Origin: Mycetocola zhujimingii
GTDB taxonomy: Bacteria > Actinomycetota > Actinomycetes > Actinomycetales > Microbacteriaceae
Reading direction: 5' to 3'
Assembly (NCBI RefSeq): GCF_003065425.1
Contig: NZ_CP026949.1
Span: 2,480,001-2,544,000, forward strand
Length of the DNA stretch: 64,000 bases
Positions 16,654 to 30,800 of this stretch are shown in pieces; position 1 is the first letter of the stretch, and the number at the start of each line of letters is the position of its first letter. A program made the translations under genes and the position numbers. The notes below the pieces were generated by a model, which saw only the letters and a list, made by a program, of their open reading frames with translations, was not told where the DNA came from and ran no database searches.

Positions 16654-16747
16654 GGATCCCCTTCCGAGTGTCGCCCCTCCAGCCTACGAGCCACTCCGCG
16701 TCACCCTCAAGCGACGGGCGGAGAACCGCGACTTCCCGGAGCGTTCT

Positions 16748-17365
16748 CTATCCGCGTGTACGCACCCCGTCCTCTCGCGAGGTGGGCCGCGTTCCAGCGG
16801 GAGTCGCGTCCGCTGCGGACGCTCGAGCAGTCAGTTGCGCGTACATGTACATGTCGCGCGGCGTCCCATCAATTCGCTGCCACGCCCGGAGAAGTCCCTC
16901 GCGTTCGTAGCCGGCGCTTTCTGCTGCACGCCAGGATCCGCGATTCCACGGCTCGACGTAGAGCTCAAGGCGGTCCAGGTCAGGATGGTGTCGCGCCCAC
17001 GACGTGAGAGTCTCAAGGGCCTCCGCCGCATACCCCTGTTGCCGCTGGGATGCCACGATCCAATAGCCGACGCTTGCGCGTGCCCCGGCACCTGCCGCGA
17101 AGAACATCCCGATGTGGCCGACGGCGCGGTCGGATGCATCGGCGATCACAAATGAGTAGCCCTCTCGCGTTCGTAACCGGTCATGTTGCCGAGCAACAAA
17201 GTCGAGAGCTTCGCGCTCACCATCCGTCGACGGCACCGTGGTGATGGACGGGATCAGTTGATCGCGGGACGCCTCCTGCACGGTTGGCACGTCTGATGCT
17301 CGCCAGGCACGCAAGCGCAACCTCGGTCCGCCGAGGAGCGGGAGTTCCATCGGGATGTCCGTCAT
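16748..17365 (-). CDS. GNAT N-acetyltransferase of the RimJ/RimL type
   Basis: 205 residues. It starts ELPLLGGPRLRLRAWRASDVPTV, as RimJ/RimL proteins do; VGYWIVASQRQQGYAAEAL is the acetyl-CoA loop, and YVEPWNRGSWRAAESAGYEREGLLR is the conserved C-terminal part. The family acetylates N-termini or small amines, and the substrate here is unknown. The last 25 residues are a low-complexity polar tail. No clear promoter or ribosome-binding site is visible. Confidence 0.88.
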   Translation of the reverse strand: MTDIPMELPLLGGPRLRLRAWRASDVPTVQEASRDQLIPSITTVPSTDGEREALDFVARQHDRLRTREGYSFVIADASDRAVGHIGMFFAAGAGARASVGYWIVASQRQQGYAAEALETLTSWARHHPDLDRLELYVEPWNRGSWRAAESAGYEREGLLRAWQRIDGTPRDMYMYAQLTARASAADATPAGTRPTSREDGVRTRG

Positions 17366-17432
17366 GCCCTATGGTCCCACGCGGCTCGGGCGCTGCTTGG
17401 CCAGAAGGGGCGCGACTTCCGGTGATGGAGTA

Positions 17433-17520
17433 GCCGGTTGTGGCCGAGCAACGGGGATGAGCAACCGTATCTGGCCGAGCAATGTGGTGAGCAGCCGGTT
17501 GGGGCCGGGCAGTGGGGGTG
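17433..17520. repeat. three imperfect ~30-base tandem units, same family as 9172-9256
   Basis: Units begin at about 17433, 17464 and 17494, each with the pattern CCGgtT-TGGCCGAGCAA-GGtGAGCA. The 14-base core TTGTGGCCGAGCAA (17438-17451) is identical to the inverted core at 9200-9213. The array lies in a 320-base gene-free stretch (17366-17685) that otherwise holds only terminators. Confidence 0.6.
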
Positions 17521-17561
17521 GGGCGGGTGCTGCGGATGTTGTGGCCGGGGGGTTAACGAGG

Positions 17562-17586
17562 AAAAGCCACCCGGTGTGGGTGGCTT
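17562..17586 (-). terminator. distal terminator candidate of the rRNA operon
   Basis: AAGCCACCC (17564-17572) pairs with GGGTGGCTT (17578-17586). Read on the minus strand the stem is followed by TTTTCC, giving a weak U-tract. Confidence 0.6.
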
Positions 17587-17647
17587 GGTTGCGTTGGTGT
17601 GGCTGGCTTTGACCGTCGGAAGTCGCGGTCTGTTGTGGGTTAAAGAC

Positions 17648-17678
17648 GAAGAGCCCACCCCGGTGGGGTGGGCTCTTC
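17648..17678 (-). terminator. main terminator of the rRNA operon
   Basis: A perfect 14-base stem with a three-base loop (17648-17661 with 17665-17678), immediately after the 5S gene. The downstream minus-strand sequence is only moderately U-rich, so the second hairpin may serve as backup. Confidence 0.75.
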
Positions 17679-17685
17679 TAAGTTA

Positions 17686-17805
17686 AGTCCGGCGGTGTCC
17701 TACTCTCCCACAGGGTCCCCCCTGCAGTACCATCGGCGCAAAGAGTCTTAGCTTCCGGGTTCGGAATGTGACCGGGCGTTTCCCTCTTGCTATGGCCGCC
17801 GAAAC
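17686..17805 (-). rRNA. rrf: 5S ribosomal RNA
   Basis: About 120 bases; read on the minus strand it begins GTTTCGGCGGCCATAGC and ends near ACACCGCCGGAC, the actinobacterial 5S pattern. It is last in the operon. Ends are approximate to a few bases. Confidence 0.93.
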
Positions 17806-17860
17806 ATCTTGTGACACTTGGTCAAAAGTTGAATCGAACAAACACATAATGTGTGTGTTC

Positions 17861-17885
17861 GGTTCTCGACCGTACATCGAGAACC
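17861..17885 (-). other. hairpin in the 23S-5S spacer
   Basis: GGTTCTCGA (17861-17869) pairs with TCGAGAACC (17877-17885). It is a likely processing or antitermination element, since the GAGAACC stretch resembles the boxA-like sequences in the other spacers. Confidence 0.45.
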
Positions 17886-17972
17886 ACATAGTGGACGCTA
17901 CGCATCGTGAATTTTATCGATCACGAAATTCGATTTACCTCAAAACTCATGCTCCACCACGAGGGTGGGATG

Positions 17973-23071
<5,099 letters not shown>

Positions 23072-23628
23072 GTTTAATTGCACGACCACCGAAGTGACCG
23101 GCACATTGTTTGCGGTAACGAACCGGAATAGGTTCAGAAACCGCGAGTTTGAAACTGACAGAACAAATCATTACTGACTTGCTTTGTTGTTTAAATGTTT
23201 TCCAAAGGAATCCGTAACCCAACCAGAAAAGGTCGAGTCAACGGGTATTTGGCATTTGACATTGTGCACGCTGTTGAGTTCTCAAGGATCGGATGCTCCC
23301 GCTTTTCACCCTCTCGGGCTGCTCCGCAGGGCAACTTCTCTACCTTAGCACCCTTTCTCAGCAGTTCTGACAGCATCCGAAGTGATTCGGAAGGCCAAAA
23401 GCTCGAGAGAGGAGCCAGGAATCCCACCATCAAAATAGCATCCGAAATTCGGAACATTCTGAGAGTGGGAGGTGGTCCCGCATGAGGCCGGCGAGCTAAG
23501 CTCAGCCGCACCTTTGGGGTGACGAGTAGTTACTCTACGTTGGCTTTCGTCACTCCGGCAAATTGCACGTACACGCCGGGCGTGTCGGCTCCTGACGCGG
23601 TCACACCGTGAGGACAGAACGCCGAGAT
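23072..23628 (-). promoter_or_regulatory. rRNA operon leader and promoter region, no CDS
   Basis: 557 bases upstream of 16S. A boxA-like CCTTGAGAACTC (complement of about 23275-23286) is followed on the minus strand by AACAGCGTGCACAATG, a conserved actinobacterial leader pattern. A possible -35 TTGACT (complement of 23235-23240) lacks a good -10. A TATTTT hexamer (complement of about 23433-23438) is another candidate. I cannot place the start of transcription with confidence. Confidence 0.55.
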
Positions 23629-24531
23629 CTAGGCAATCTTCGCGTCGTCGTTCTCGTCACCCCGGAGCATCCCGACCCAGCGACCGAGATACACGGCACC
23701 CGCCTCGTCGTGAATGAGCGTCGGGTGGTATCGGACCGGGTACGGAGTGTCTGGAACCCCATCGGCCGGCCGGACGTCAACGTGTGCAACGTCGAATCCG
23801 TGGGCATGCAACCAGTCAGCCATGGCGTAGTCGGTTCGAGAATCACCGAGTGTCCGCCACGACTGCGGTACCGCTCCCCCGTCCTGGGTCAGCAGATCCA
23901 GGAACTTCTGCGCCCCAAGGTCCTTGCCGAGGCGCACTGACTCAATGTCAGTCGAGATGATCGTCGGGTCGATGCGATAGGGCACCGCACCATCGGCGTC
24001 AGGGTGCCGTTCCGTGTTCCACTCGTAACCCAGGTCGAGGCGCTCGAAGACGTGAGCGGCGTCCGCGTCGAAACTCTCGCGAACCGCGGCATACTCTTCC
24101 GCCGATATGGAGGTCAGCTGCTCGACGGACACCATGGCGCGTTTGGTCTCGTCGAAGTACACCACCTCCGAGTACCGTGACTCGACGAGTTCCCGGATAG
24201 CAGCACTGTATGCATCGGGCATTGCGAGCGTGGTGTCGACGGTGATCTCGCCCATTCCCTCCGGGGTGATGCGCGTCGTCACCGCGCCCTTCTCGCACAC
24301 CGCCCACACCCTGGCTGTGGCATCGAGGCCGCGTGCGAGGAGTTGAGGGACGACCTGCTCTCTGATGAATGCATCCGAGCGGCCGGTGTTGAACGCGACC
24401 GGGATACCGGCATTGGCCAACTCCACGAGATCACCAGCGATGCTCGGAATGGCGATGCTGCGGCTCACCGGGCTCGCAATCGGTCCGTCAACATCGAGCA
24501 GGAGGCCAAGAATGGGCGCGTTATCAGTCAC
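23629..24531 (-). CDS. HAD-superfamily hydrolase
   Basis: 300 residues. Motif I is LLLDVDGPI near residues 10-18, motif II lies in PVAFNTGRS near 48, and motif III/IV is probably K228 with GDSRTDYAMADWL near 250, giving a complete phosphatase site. The large cap between motifs II and III points to the Cof/MPGP-type (HAD-IIB-like) branch that acts on sugar phosphates. Substrate unknown. The GTG start overlaps the stop of the upstream membrane protein (GTGA), and TAAAAT-N6 also precedes it, so it may be expressed both ways. Confidence 0.82.
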   Translation of the reverse strand: MTDNAPILGLLLDVDGPIASPVSRSIAIPSIAGDLVELANAGIPVAFNTGRSDAFIREQVVPQLLARGLDATARVWAVCEKGAVTTRITPEGMGEITVDTTLAMPDAYSAAIRELVESRYSEVVYFDETKRAMVSVEQLTSISAEEYAAVRESFDADAAHVFERLDLGYEWNTERHPDADGAVPYRIDPTIISTDIESVRLGKDLGAQKFLDLLTQDGGAVPQSWRTLGDSRTDYAMADWLHAHGFDVAHVDVRPADGVPDTPYPVRYHPTLIHDEAGAVYLGRWVGMLRGDENDDAKIA

Positions 24532-24968
24532 CCGATCATTTTACGGACGGATGCTGCGGCGGGGCTGGTGTCTCCCTGGATACCAGACGACCGGTGTCGA
24601 CGACGGCTGCGTATCGACCTCACAGTCCAAACGACCCACAACGTGAAACAAACAAGTACCGTCGGCGCGACGGTTGAGCTCCACCCTGAGTTGAACCACA
24701 GCAGCATCGATATCGAGTGGATGAGAAGCACACCGGCGATCCACAGGTTTTTCCCGACCACCCCGATGATCCCTGCAAGTGCGATGAAGGCGATCGCAAC
24801 CCACATCATCTGAACTCTTCCCTCGATGTTCCTGGGCGTAAGCGGGCCACCAAAACTGAACTGTTTAAGTTGCGCGTCAAGGGCGAAGACCTCACCGATC
24901 AGGAACAGGGCAAAGCATCCGTAAATTGCGGCCTGCTGTTGCCATCGCCAGGGAGTCGTCGGTGTCAT
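24528..24968 (-). CDS. hypothetical four-helix membrane protein
   Basis: 146 residues from the ATG at 24968; a GTG at 24974, preceded by AGAGG, or a GTG at 24998 are alternatives. Four hydrophobic segments lie at about 13-30, 52-70, 76-92 and 98-114. The C-terminus is basic (RSIRSRRRHRSS), so it is probably cytoplasmic. No family recognised. It overlaps the HAD gene by four bases, which suggests coupled translation. Confidence 0.6.
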   Translation of the reverse strand: MTPTTPWRWQQQAAIYGCFALFLIGEVFALDAQLKQFSFGGPLTPRNIEGRVQMMWVAIAFIALAGIIGVVGKNLWIAGVLLIHSISMLLWFNSGWSSTVAPTVLVCFTLWVVWTVRSIRSRRRHRSSGIQGDTSPAAASVRKMIG

Positions 24969-25094
24969 GTGCACGATGATGAGCCTCTGATGCGCCACGA
25001 TGATTCCGGACCGGTCATGGGGCTCCTTCGCGTTGAGCCGACACTAGCGGACCCGACGTCGAGGGTCCACGATTAACCCCTCGAGCAAATGACA

Positions 25095-25135
25095 AAGGCC
25101 CCGACACCCTCTGATTTCAGGGGATTCGGGGCCTT
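25095..25135 (-). terminator. terminator of the tRNA-Ser gene
   Basis: AAGGCCCCGA (25095-25104) pairs with TCGGGGCCTT (25126-25135). On the minus strand it ends in TTTGTCATTT just after the tRNA. Confidence 0.75.
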
Positions 25136-25140
25136 CGTGG

Positions 25141-25231
25141 TGGCGGTGACGGTGGGATTTGAACCCACGGTGCGCTTTAGACGCACACAACTTTTCGAGA
25201 GTTGCACCTTCGGCCGCTCGGACACGTCACC
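25141..25231 (-). tRNA. tRNA-Ser (anticodon CGA, reads UCG)
   Basis: Acceptor GGTGACG pairs with CGTCACC and the CCA end appears encoded. The anticodon loop reads CTCGAAA and a long variable arm of the serine type follows. The T-loop is GGTTCAAATCC. About 91 nucleotides. Confidence 0.92.
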
Positions 25232-25348
25232 GCCGTCGAGTGTAGTAGATCCTTCATGCCTGCGCGAATCGGGGCGGATGCCGCTGGGGACCTCGAGTCG
25301 GTTCTGCCCCGCTCGCGCGCGGGGACCAGTGATGTCCGACGTCGAGGT

Positions 25349-25354
25349 TAAGCT
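25349..25354 (+). promoter_or_regulatory. -10 element TAAGCT of the leaderless radA promoter
   Basis: TAAGCT followed by six bases and ATG at 25361. Confidence 0.55.
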
Positions 25355-25360
25355 CTGACC

Positions 25361-26713
25361 ATGGCTAAACCGACGTCGACATTCAAGTGCACCGAGTGCG
25401 GCTGGCAATCCGCGAAGTGGGCGGGCCGATGCGGCGAGTGCCAGCAGTGGGGAACCGTCATCGACGCCACAGCCGACGCCGGACAACGTCTTACTGCCAC
25501 CACCGTCTCTGCCGACCGATCCGCTCGCCCGATCACCGAGGTGACCGAGGCCGACGTCTCACACTGGCCGACCGGGATCGATGAGTTCGACCGCGTGCTC
25601 GGCGGAGGTATCGTGCCAGGGGCCGCAATACTTCTCTCCGGCGAGCCCGGCGTCGGAAAATCCACACTCCTGCTCGAGGTCGCCGCCCGCGCCGCGAAGG
25701 CCAAGTCCCGTGTGCTCTACGTCAGCGCAGAGGAGTCGGTCAACCAGGTGAAGCTGCGGGCTCGCCGCACGGGCGCGTTGAGCGACAACCTCTTCCTCGC
25801 TGCCGAGACCGACCTCGGTGTTGTGCTGGGTCAGATCGACGCGGTGAAGCCCGAGCTCCTCATCGTCGACTCGGTTCAGACCGTGTCGAGTTCGCTGTCC
25901 GACGGCATTGCCGGGCAACCAAGCCAGGTGCGCGAAGTCGCCCAGACCCTGATCAGGGTTGCAAAAGAACGCGGGCTTCCCGTGTTGCTCGTTGGCCACG
26001 TCACGAAAGACGGCAGCATCGCAGGCCCCCGCCTGCTCGAACACCTCGTTGACGTCGTGTGCCAGTTCGAAGGCGACCGCCACACGTCACTCCGATTCGT
26101 GCGCGCGCTCAAGAATCGCTTCGGACCCACCGACGAGGTGGGGTGCTTCGAGATGACCGGCGACGGCATCGCCGAAGTGCCTGACCCGAGCACGCTCTTC
26201 CTCAGCCGCGGCATCACGGTATCCGGCACCTGCGTCACCGTATCGATGGAGGGCAAACGTGCGCTTCCGGTCGAGATTCAGGCACTGGTGCTTGAGACCA
26301 GCGCGCCGAACCCGCGGCGCGTCACCAACGGCGTCGATTCTTCCCGCGTCGCCATGCTGCTCGCCGTGCTCGACCAGCGTGCGGGGATTCGTCTCCACGA
26401 CAAAGACATCTACGTTTCGACGGTGGGTGGTGTCCGACTCAACGAGCCCGGCGCAGACCTCGCCATCGCCATCGCGCTCGCATCCGCCGCGCTCGGCTAC
26501 GCAGTTCCGCACAGCTTCGCCGCGTTCGGCGAAATTTCGCTCGCGGGCGAGGTGCGGCCCGTCAGCGCCGCGCGCCAGCGAACGTCGGAGGCCACTCGCC
26601 TGGGCTACCGGACGATAGTGGATGCCCGCACCGGCAGCATCCGCGAGGCACTCGACGTTGCGAAAAAGTCAGCAGGAACCCCGTTCGACCGTGAACTCGA
26701 CGCGGTGTTTTAG
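25361..26713 (+). CDS. radA: DNA repair protein RadA (RecA-like helicase)
   Basis: 450 residues, full length. Zinc finger C-x2-C...C-x2-C at residues 10-30 (CTECGW, CGEC); Walker A GEPGVGKST near 97; the RadA-specific KNRFG (LKNRFGPTDE) near 250; C-terminal Lon-protease-like domain from about 280, which lacks the Lon catalytic dyad in this family. It extends D-loops by branch migration during recombination. ATG start fixed by the leaderless promoter. Confidence 0.96.
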   Translation: MAKPTSTFKCTECGWQSAKWAGRCGECQQWGTVIDATADAGQRLTATTVSADRSARPITEVTEADVSHWPTGIDEFDRVLGGGIVPGAAILLSGEPGVGKSTLLLEVAARAAKAKSRVLYVSAEESVNQVKLRARRTGALSDNLFLAAETDLGVVLGQIDAVKPELLIVDSVQTVSSSLSDGIAGQPSQVREVAQTLIRVAKERGLPVLLVGHVTKDGSIAGPRLLEHLVDVVCQFEGDRHTSLRFVRALKNRFGPTDEVGCFEMTGDGIAEVPDPSTLFLSRGITVSGTCVTVSMEGKRALPVEIQALVLETSAPNPRRVTNGVDSSRVAMLLAVLDQRAGIRLHDKDIYVSTVGGVRLNEPGADLAIAIALASAALGYAVPHSFAAFGEISLAGEVRPVSAARQRTSEATRLGYRTIVDARTGSIREALDVAKKSAGTPFDRELDAVF

Positions 26714-26756
26714 GCCACAACGGATGCTCGGCGCGATGTGACCGATAAACCGCTGC

Positions 26757-27143
26757 CTAAAGGGCGAGGACGCGAAGAATTTCGTCGGGCGTCGCCTGCA
26801 TCGGATGCGGCCCGGCGATGTCGAAGAAGACGGTTTCGATGTCCTGTCCGTGCGTCCGGAGGAAGGTGTGCAGCCAGGCGCCGTCCTGGAGGCCGACGAA
26901 CGGGGGCAGCGCAGCCGGCTTATTGGCCGCATCGCTGAAGATCAGCAGCGCGAGGCGCCCGGTTTCCGGTTGCTTGTATGTCCACACCTCACCGGCGTCG
27001 GTCGGCTTGTCGCGCTGACCAGGCTTTACAAGGGGGACGACCATCCTGTCATTCCTGAGTGCGAAAGCGACGGCCGCCATGTCCTGCTGTTCGAGGGCTT
27101 CTGCGAGAACCTGTGACCGGAACTCCGGCTTCTTTTTCGGCAT
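26757..27143 (-). CDS. SseB-N-terminal-like domain protein
   Basis: 128 residues. The layout (LPLV.. then LALLIFSD near 68, LPPFVGLQDGAWLHTFLRTHG, and the end IAGPHPMQATPDEILRVL) resembles SseB N-terminal domains, small cytoplasmic proteins common in actinobacteria and of unknown role. No catalytic motif. Convergent with radA. The family assignment is moderate. Confidence 0.5.
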   Translation of the reverse strand: MPKKKPEFRSQVLAEALEQQDMAAVAFALRNDRMVVPLVKPGQRDKPTDAGEVWTYKQPETGRLALLIFSDAANKPAALPPFVGLQDGAWLHTFLRTHGQDIETVFFDIAGPHPMQATPDEILRVLAL

Positions 27144-27166
27144 GCCTCTATCTTCGCAGGCGCGGG

Positions 27167-27784
27167 TCAGCCAGTGATCATGAACTGCTTGGTCTCGGCG
27201 CTCTCGAAGCCCGCGACGGAGGTTGCGAGATGGTACGACACACCGTCAGACGGAACCGGGGGACGCTCCCCGTCGCAGGTCGTCGTGCTCGATCGGGTCC
27301 TGTCCCACGCAATCGGGGTGCTCGACGCGACAGTCTGACCCGGCTCCAGCTGGACGACAGCATCCGCCGGTTCCACCTGACAATCGGTCGAGGTCCAGTA
27401 GACATCGGTACCACTGGTGATGGTGAAGACCTGCTGGCTGGTGCCCACGTTGATCGAGCAGGCGTTCTTTCCCGTGTTCGTAATCTGCAACGACAACTGG
27501 GGAAGCTCGTTTGCGCCGTAACTCCCCTGATCGGTCATGGCCTCGACGAGCACGTTCTTTTCCGAGCAATCCGTTACTTCGCCGGTCGCCTCTTCCGTCG
27601 GAGACGGCGCGGCGCTCGGTTTCGCTGACGCAGAGGCCTTCGGCGTGGGTTCGAAACCGGACGTCGACCCCGGCTTCCAGATCACAAGCACGATGATCGC
27701 AATGACGGCGAGCAACCCGGCCAGGACAAGCAGCCGTCGGCGAACGTAGACGCTTCGCTTCTCTCGTGTCTCCCGGGTGGCCAT
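27167..27784 (-). CDS. membrane-anchored extracytoplasmic protein of unknown function
   Basis: 205 residues. Basic N-terminus (RETREKRSVYVRRR), one membrane helix at about 17-36, then a Ser/Pro/Ala/Lys linker to about 66 and an outward-facing domain with four cysteines that may form disulfides (DCSEKNV, ACSIN, DCQVEP, TCDG). The domain looks like an immunoglobulin-like (DUF4232-like) fold. TATCCT-N6-ATG marks a leaderless start. Confidence 0.6.
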   Translation of the reverse strand: MATRETREKRSVYVRRRLLVLAGLLAVIAIIVLVIWKPGSTSGFEPTPKASASAKPSAAPSPTEEATGEVTDCSEKNVLVEAMTDQGSYGANELPQLSLQITNTGKNACSINVGTSQQVFTITSGTDVYWTSTDCQVEPADAVVQLEPGQTVASSTPIAWDRTRSSTTTCDGERPPVPSDGVSYHLATSVAGFESAETKQFMITG

Positions 27785-27881
27785 GGAATCAGGATAACCA
27801 GAGGCATCCGGAGCGCACGCAAAGACGCGCGGAGGGTCGCGATTGCGGCCCGCCGCGCGTCGATGCGCTCAAGCGCTCGTT

Positions 27882-30800
27882 CTACCAGCCGAGCAACCGC
27901 GCAAGCCAGCCGATGATCTTCTTGATCGCGGCGATGACCTTCTCGATCGGCGTCGGTTGCGCCGGTGGTTCATCCGGAGCAACAGTGAGAGGGATGGTCA
28001 CCGTTGTCCCCGACTCCGCCGCCGTGAGAACCACGGTCGTCGGACCCGTCCCGGCAGGCACCGTGAAGGTGACCGTCGCAGCCCCGGCCGTTACCGGTGA
28101 TGTAGCGACCGTCGCGCCGTTGATCACCGCGCTCACGCTGGTGTTGGCCGGGCTGCCAAGCGAGGTGAGGTCGAGCTTCGACAGGGTGAGAGTGACCGAG
28201 GAACCCGCGGAAACCGGTCCGGCAGGAATGCCGGTGACCTGAACCGAACGCCGGTCGAAGGTCGGCGAAACCGGGCTGTTCGCCGTGAGGTACGAGATCC
28301 AGGCGTCCCGGTCCACGAGACCGGAATCCCTCGTATCAGTTGCACTGGTGAAGACGTGGAAGTTGTCACCACCCTGAAGCAGGAAGCTGAACGAGCCGAT
28401 GCGGTAACTGCGGCTCGGATCGATCGGCTCCCCGTTCACCGTGATGCTCGTGATGCGGTCGCCCTCCGCGCGCGCAGGGTCGAATGTGTACGTCACGTTG
28501 TTCGACAGCCCGAGCTGGAGGTACGGCCGGGTCGGCACAGCGCCCTCGGCCGTGCGCTGCCACTGCTGCTCGAGCATGACCTTGAACTGGTCGCCGGTCA
28601 GCGAGGTGGTGCCCAGGTTGTTCAGGAACGGGAGCACAGCATTCGCTTCGGCGTACGTGATGTCGCCAGCGTCCAGGTCGGCCCGCAGGCCACCGGGGTT
28701 GACGACGCCGATTTCGGCCCCGCCTCGTTCCGGCGCCGCGAGCGAATCAACGAGTGCGTCGGCCACAAAATTGCCGAGCGTGGACTCGGACGAGCGGTCA
28801 TCGCGGACCCCATTGCTGAATGCCGTCGTAATCGGTGCCGTCGCGGAGCCGACGACCTGCCGGCCGATGACATCCGACTCGGCGATTGCGGATCGAACGA
28901 TCCGGTCGACGACGGCCACCGCGGGGTACTGCGCAATCAGGGTTGCATCGTCTGTCGTGACGCGGGCGACGTTCTGCGCCGTATAGCTCGCCACCTCACC
29001 GGTGAGGGTATCGACCTGGAGCGTGATCTGGCCGACGAACTCGCCATAGCTGCCGGTCTGCAGGATCGGCCTGGTTCCCTCGCCACCAGGAATGGGAGCA
29101 TCCCACGCGTAGCGCTTGTGGGTGTGACCGGTGAAGATCGCGTCGACCTCAGCACTCGTTTCAGTCACGATGTCGGCAAAGGCTCCGCCAGCGGCTATCT
29201 CCTCCTCGAGGGTTGCACCGTCGGGCGCGCCTGCCCCCGCACCCTCGTGGTATTCCGCGACGATGACATCGGCCTCTCCGTTGGCGTCGTCTCCATCGGA
29301 AAGCTGAGCGGTGACCCGGTTCACGGCGTCGACGGGGTCACCGAACTCGAGACCGGCTATGCCAGCGGGCAAGACGAGCGACGCGGTTTCCTCGGTGACG
29401 GCACCGACAACTCCAACCGTGACACCGTCGACCTCGAACAGCGCGTATTCCTGGAGCGCCGGTGTCGAAGTTCCCGCGTCATAGACGTTCGCCCCCAGGT
29501 ACGGGAATCTCGCGTTCTGGCCGCCGTTCATCACGCGGTCGACGAGATCGTCGTAACCCTGGTCGAACTCGTGGTTACCAACGGCTGCCGCCGCGAGGCC
29601 GAGCGCGTTGAGTACATCGATCGTCGGCTGGTCCTGCAGGGCGCTCGACGCGAACAACGAGGCGCCGATATTGTCGCCGGCCGAGAGGAAGAGCGTTGAC
29701 TCCGGGCCGAACTGGGCCTTGAGCTGCTCAATTGTTCCAGCGAACTTCACGGTATTGGCGTCGATCCTGCCGTGGAAGTCGTTGATGTTCAGCAGGTTCA
29801 CGACGCTCGTCGGGCTGAAGTCGATGCCAACGAGCATGGGGTCGTGGTCGCTCGAACGGTAGGGGTCGGGCGAGTAGAAGTTGGTCGCGTTGTAGTTGTA
29901 TCGCGAGTACTCGAGCGCGATCGACTCCACTGAATTGATGTTCCAGATATCAGCATCCGTCACCAGCGAGTTAGCGGCGGCTGACGCGAACACATAGTCC
30001 AGGGAACCGATCGCCTGGCCGAAGGTGTACGTCTCCTCACCGGTCTTCGCTCCCTGGTTGATGTAACCGGCCGCTTCGATAACGGCGATCGGGTCTTCTT
30101 TGGCATATGAGTTGAAGTCACCCACGAGGAAGACGTTGCTCGTGTCGAGCTCGCCCGATACCTCGTCAGCGAAGTCGACAAGGGCCGTGGCCTGGCGGGT
30201 GCGGTCGCCGTTGTACGCGCCCTGGCCGGTGTCGATGTTGTCACCGGTGGCCCCTGAGTCGCTCTTCGACTTGAAGTGGTTGGCAATGACCAGGAAGGTT
30301 TCGGCATCATCCCCGCCGACGGGCTTGAACGCCTGCGCGTCGGGCTCGCGGGCGTTGGTAAACGCGGGCGAGTCGAGGAGGATTCGTGTCTCACCGACCG
30401 TCTCGACGGATGCCGTCTGGTAGATGAATGCGGTTCGGATCACGTCTTCGTCTGCGGGCACATCGGCGGGTGACGGCACGAAGTTCCAGACGTCGCTCCC
30501 CGCTGACTCGTTGAGGGCGTCGACGAGGACGCTCAACGCGTAGTCACGGTCCTTGCCGATGGACGCGGAGTTCTCGATCTCTTCGAGCGAAACCACGTCA
30601 GCGTCGAGCGCGTTGATCGCAGACACGATCTTGGCCTGCTGGCGTTCGAGGTTCTCGGCGTCGGCGGCTCCACGAACGCCGCAGCCGGCGGCATCCGAAT
30701 TGTTCACGGTGACCGGGTTTCCGGCGCGGTCCGTGTAGAACGTGCACCCCGAGCGGTCGGCGCCCGTGGTCGCGAAGTAGTTGAGCACGTTGAACGTTCC

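Noticed and set aside
23629-24531. Mannosyl-3-phosphoglycerate phosphatase as the specific name of the HAD protein
   Set aside because: The cap type is compatible, but no substrate-specific residue or pathway neighbour supports it.
24538-24543. TAAAAT-N6-GTG before the HAD gene as proof of a separate promoter
   Set aside because: The hexamer lies in the last codons of the overlapping upstream gene, so the match could be accidental; kept in the list of sixteen but not as firm evidence for an independent transcript.
28356-29699. 447-residue frame opposite the nuclease/nucleotidase gene
   Set aside because: Antisense to the 5'-nucleotidase domain, whose metal motifs are intact on the other strand.
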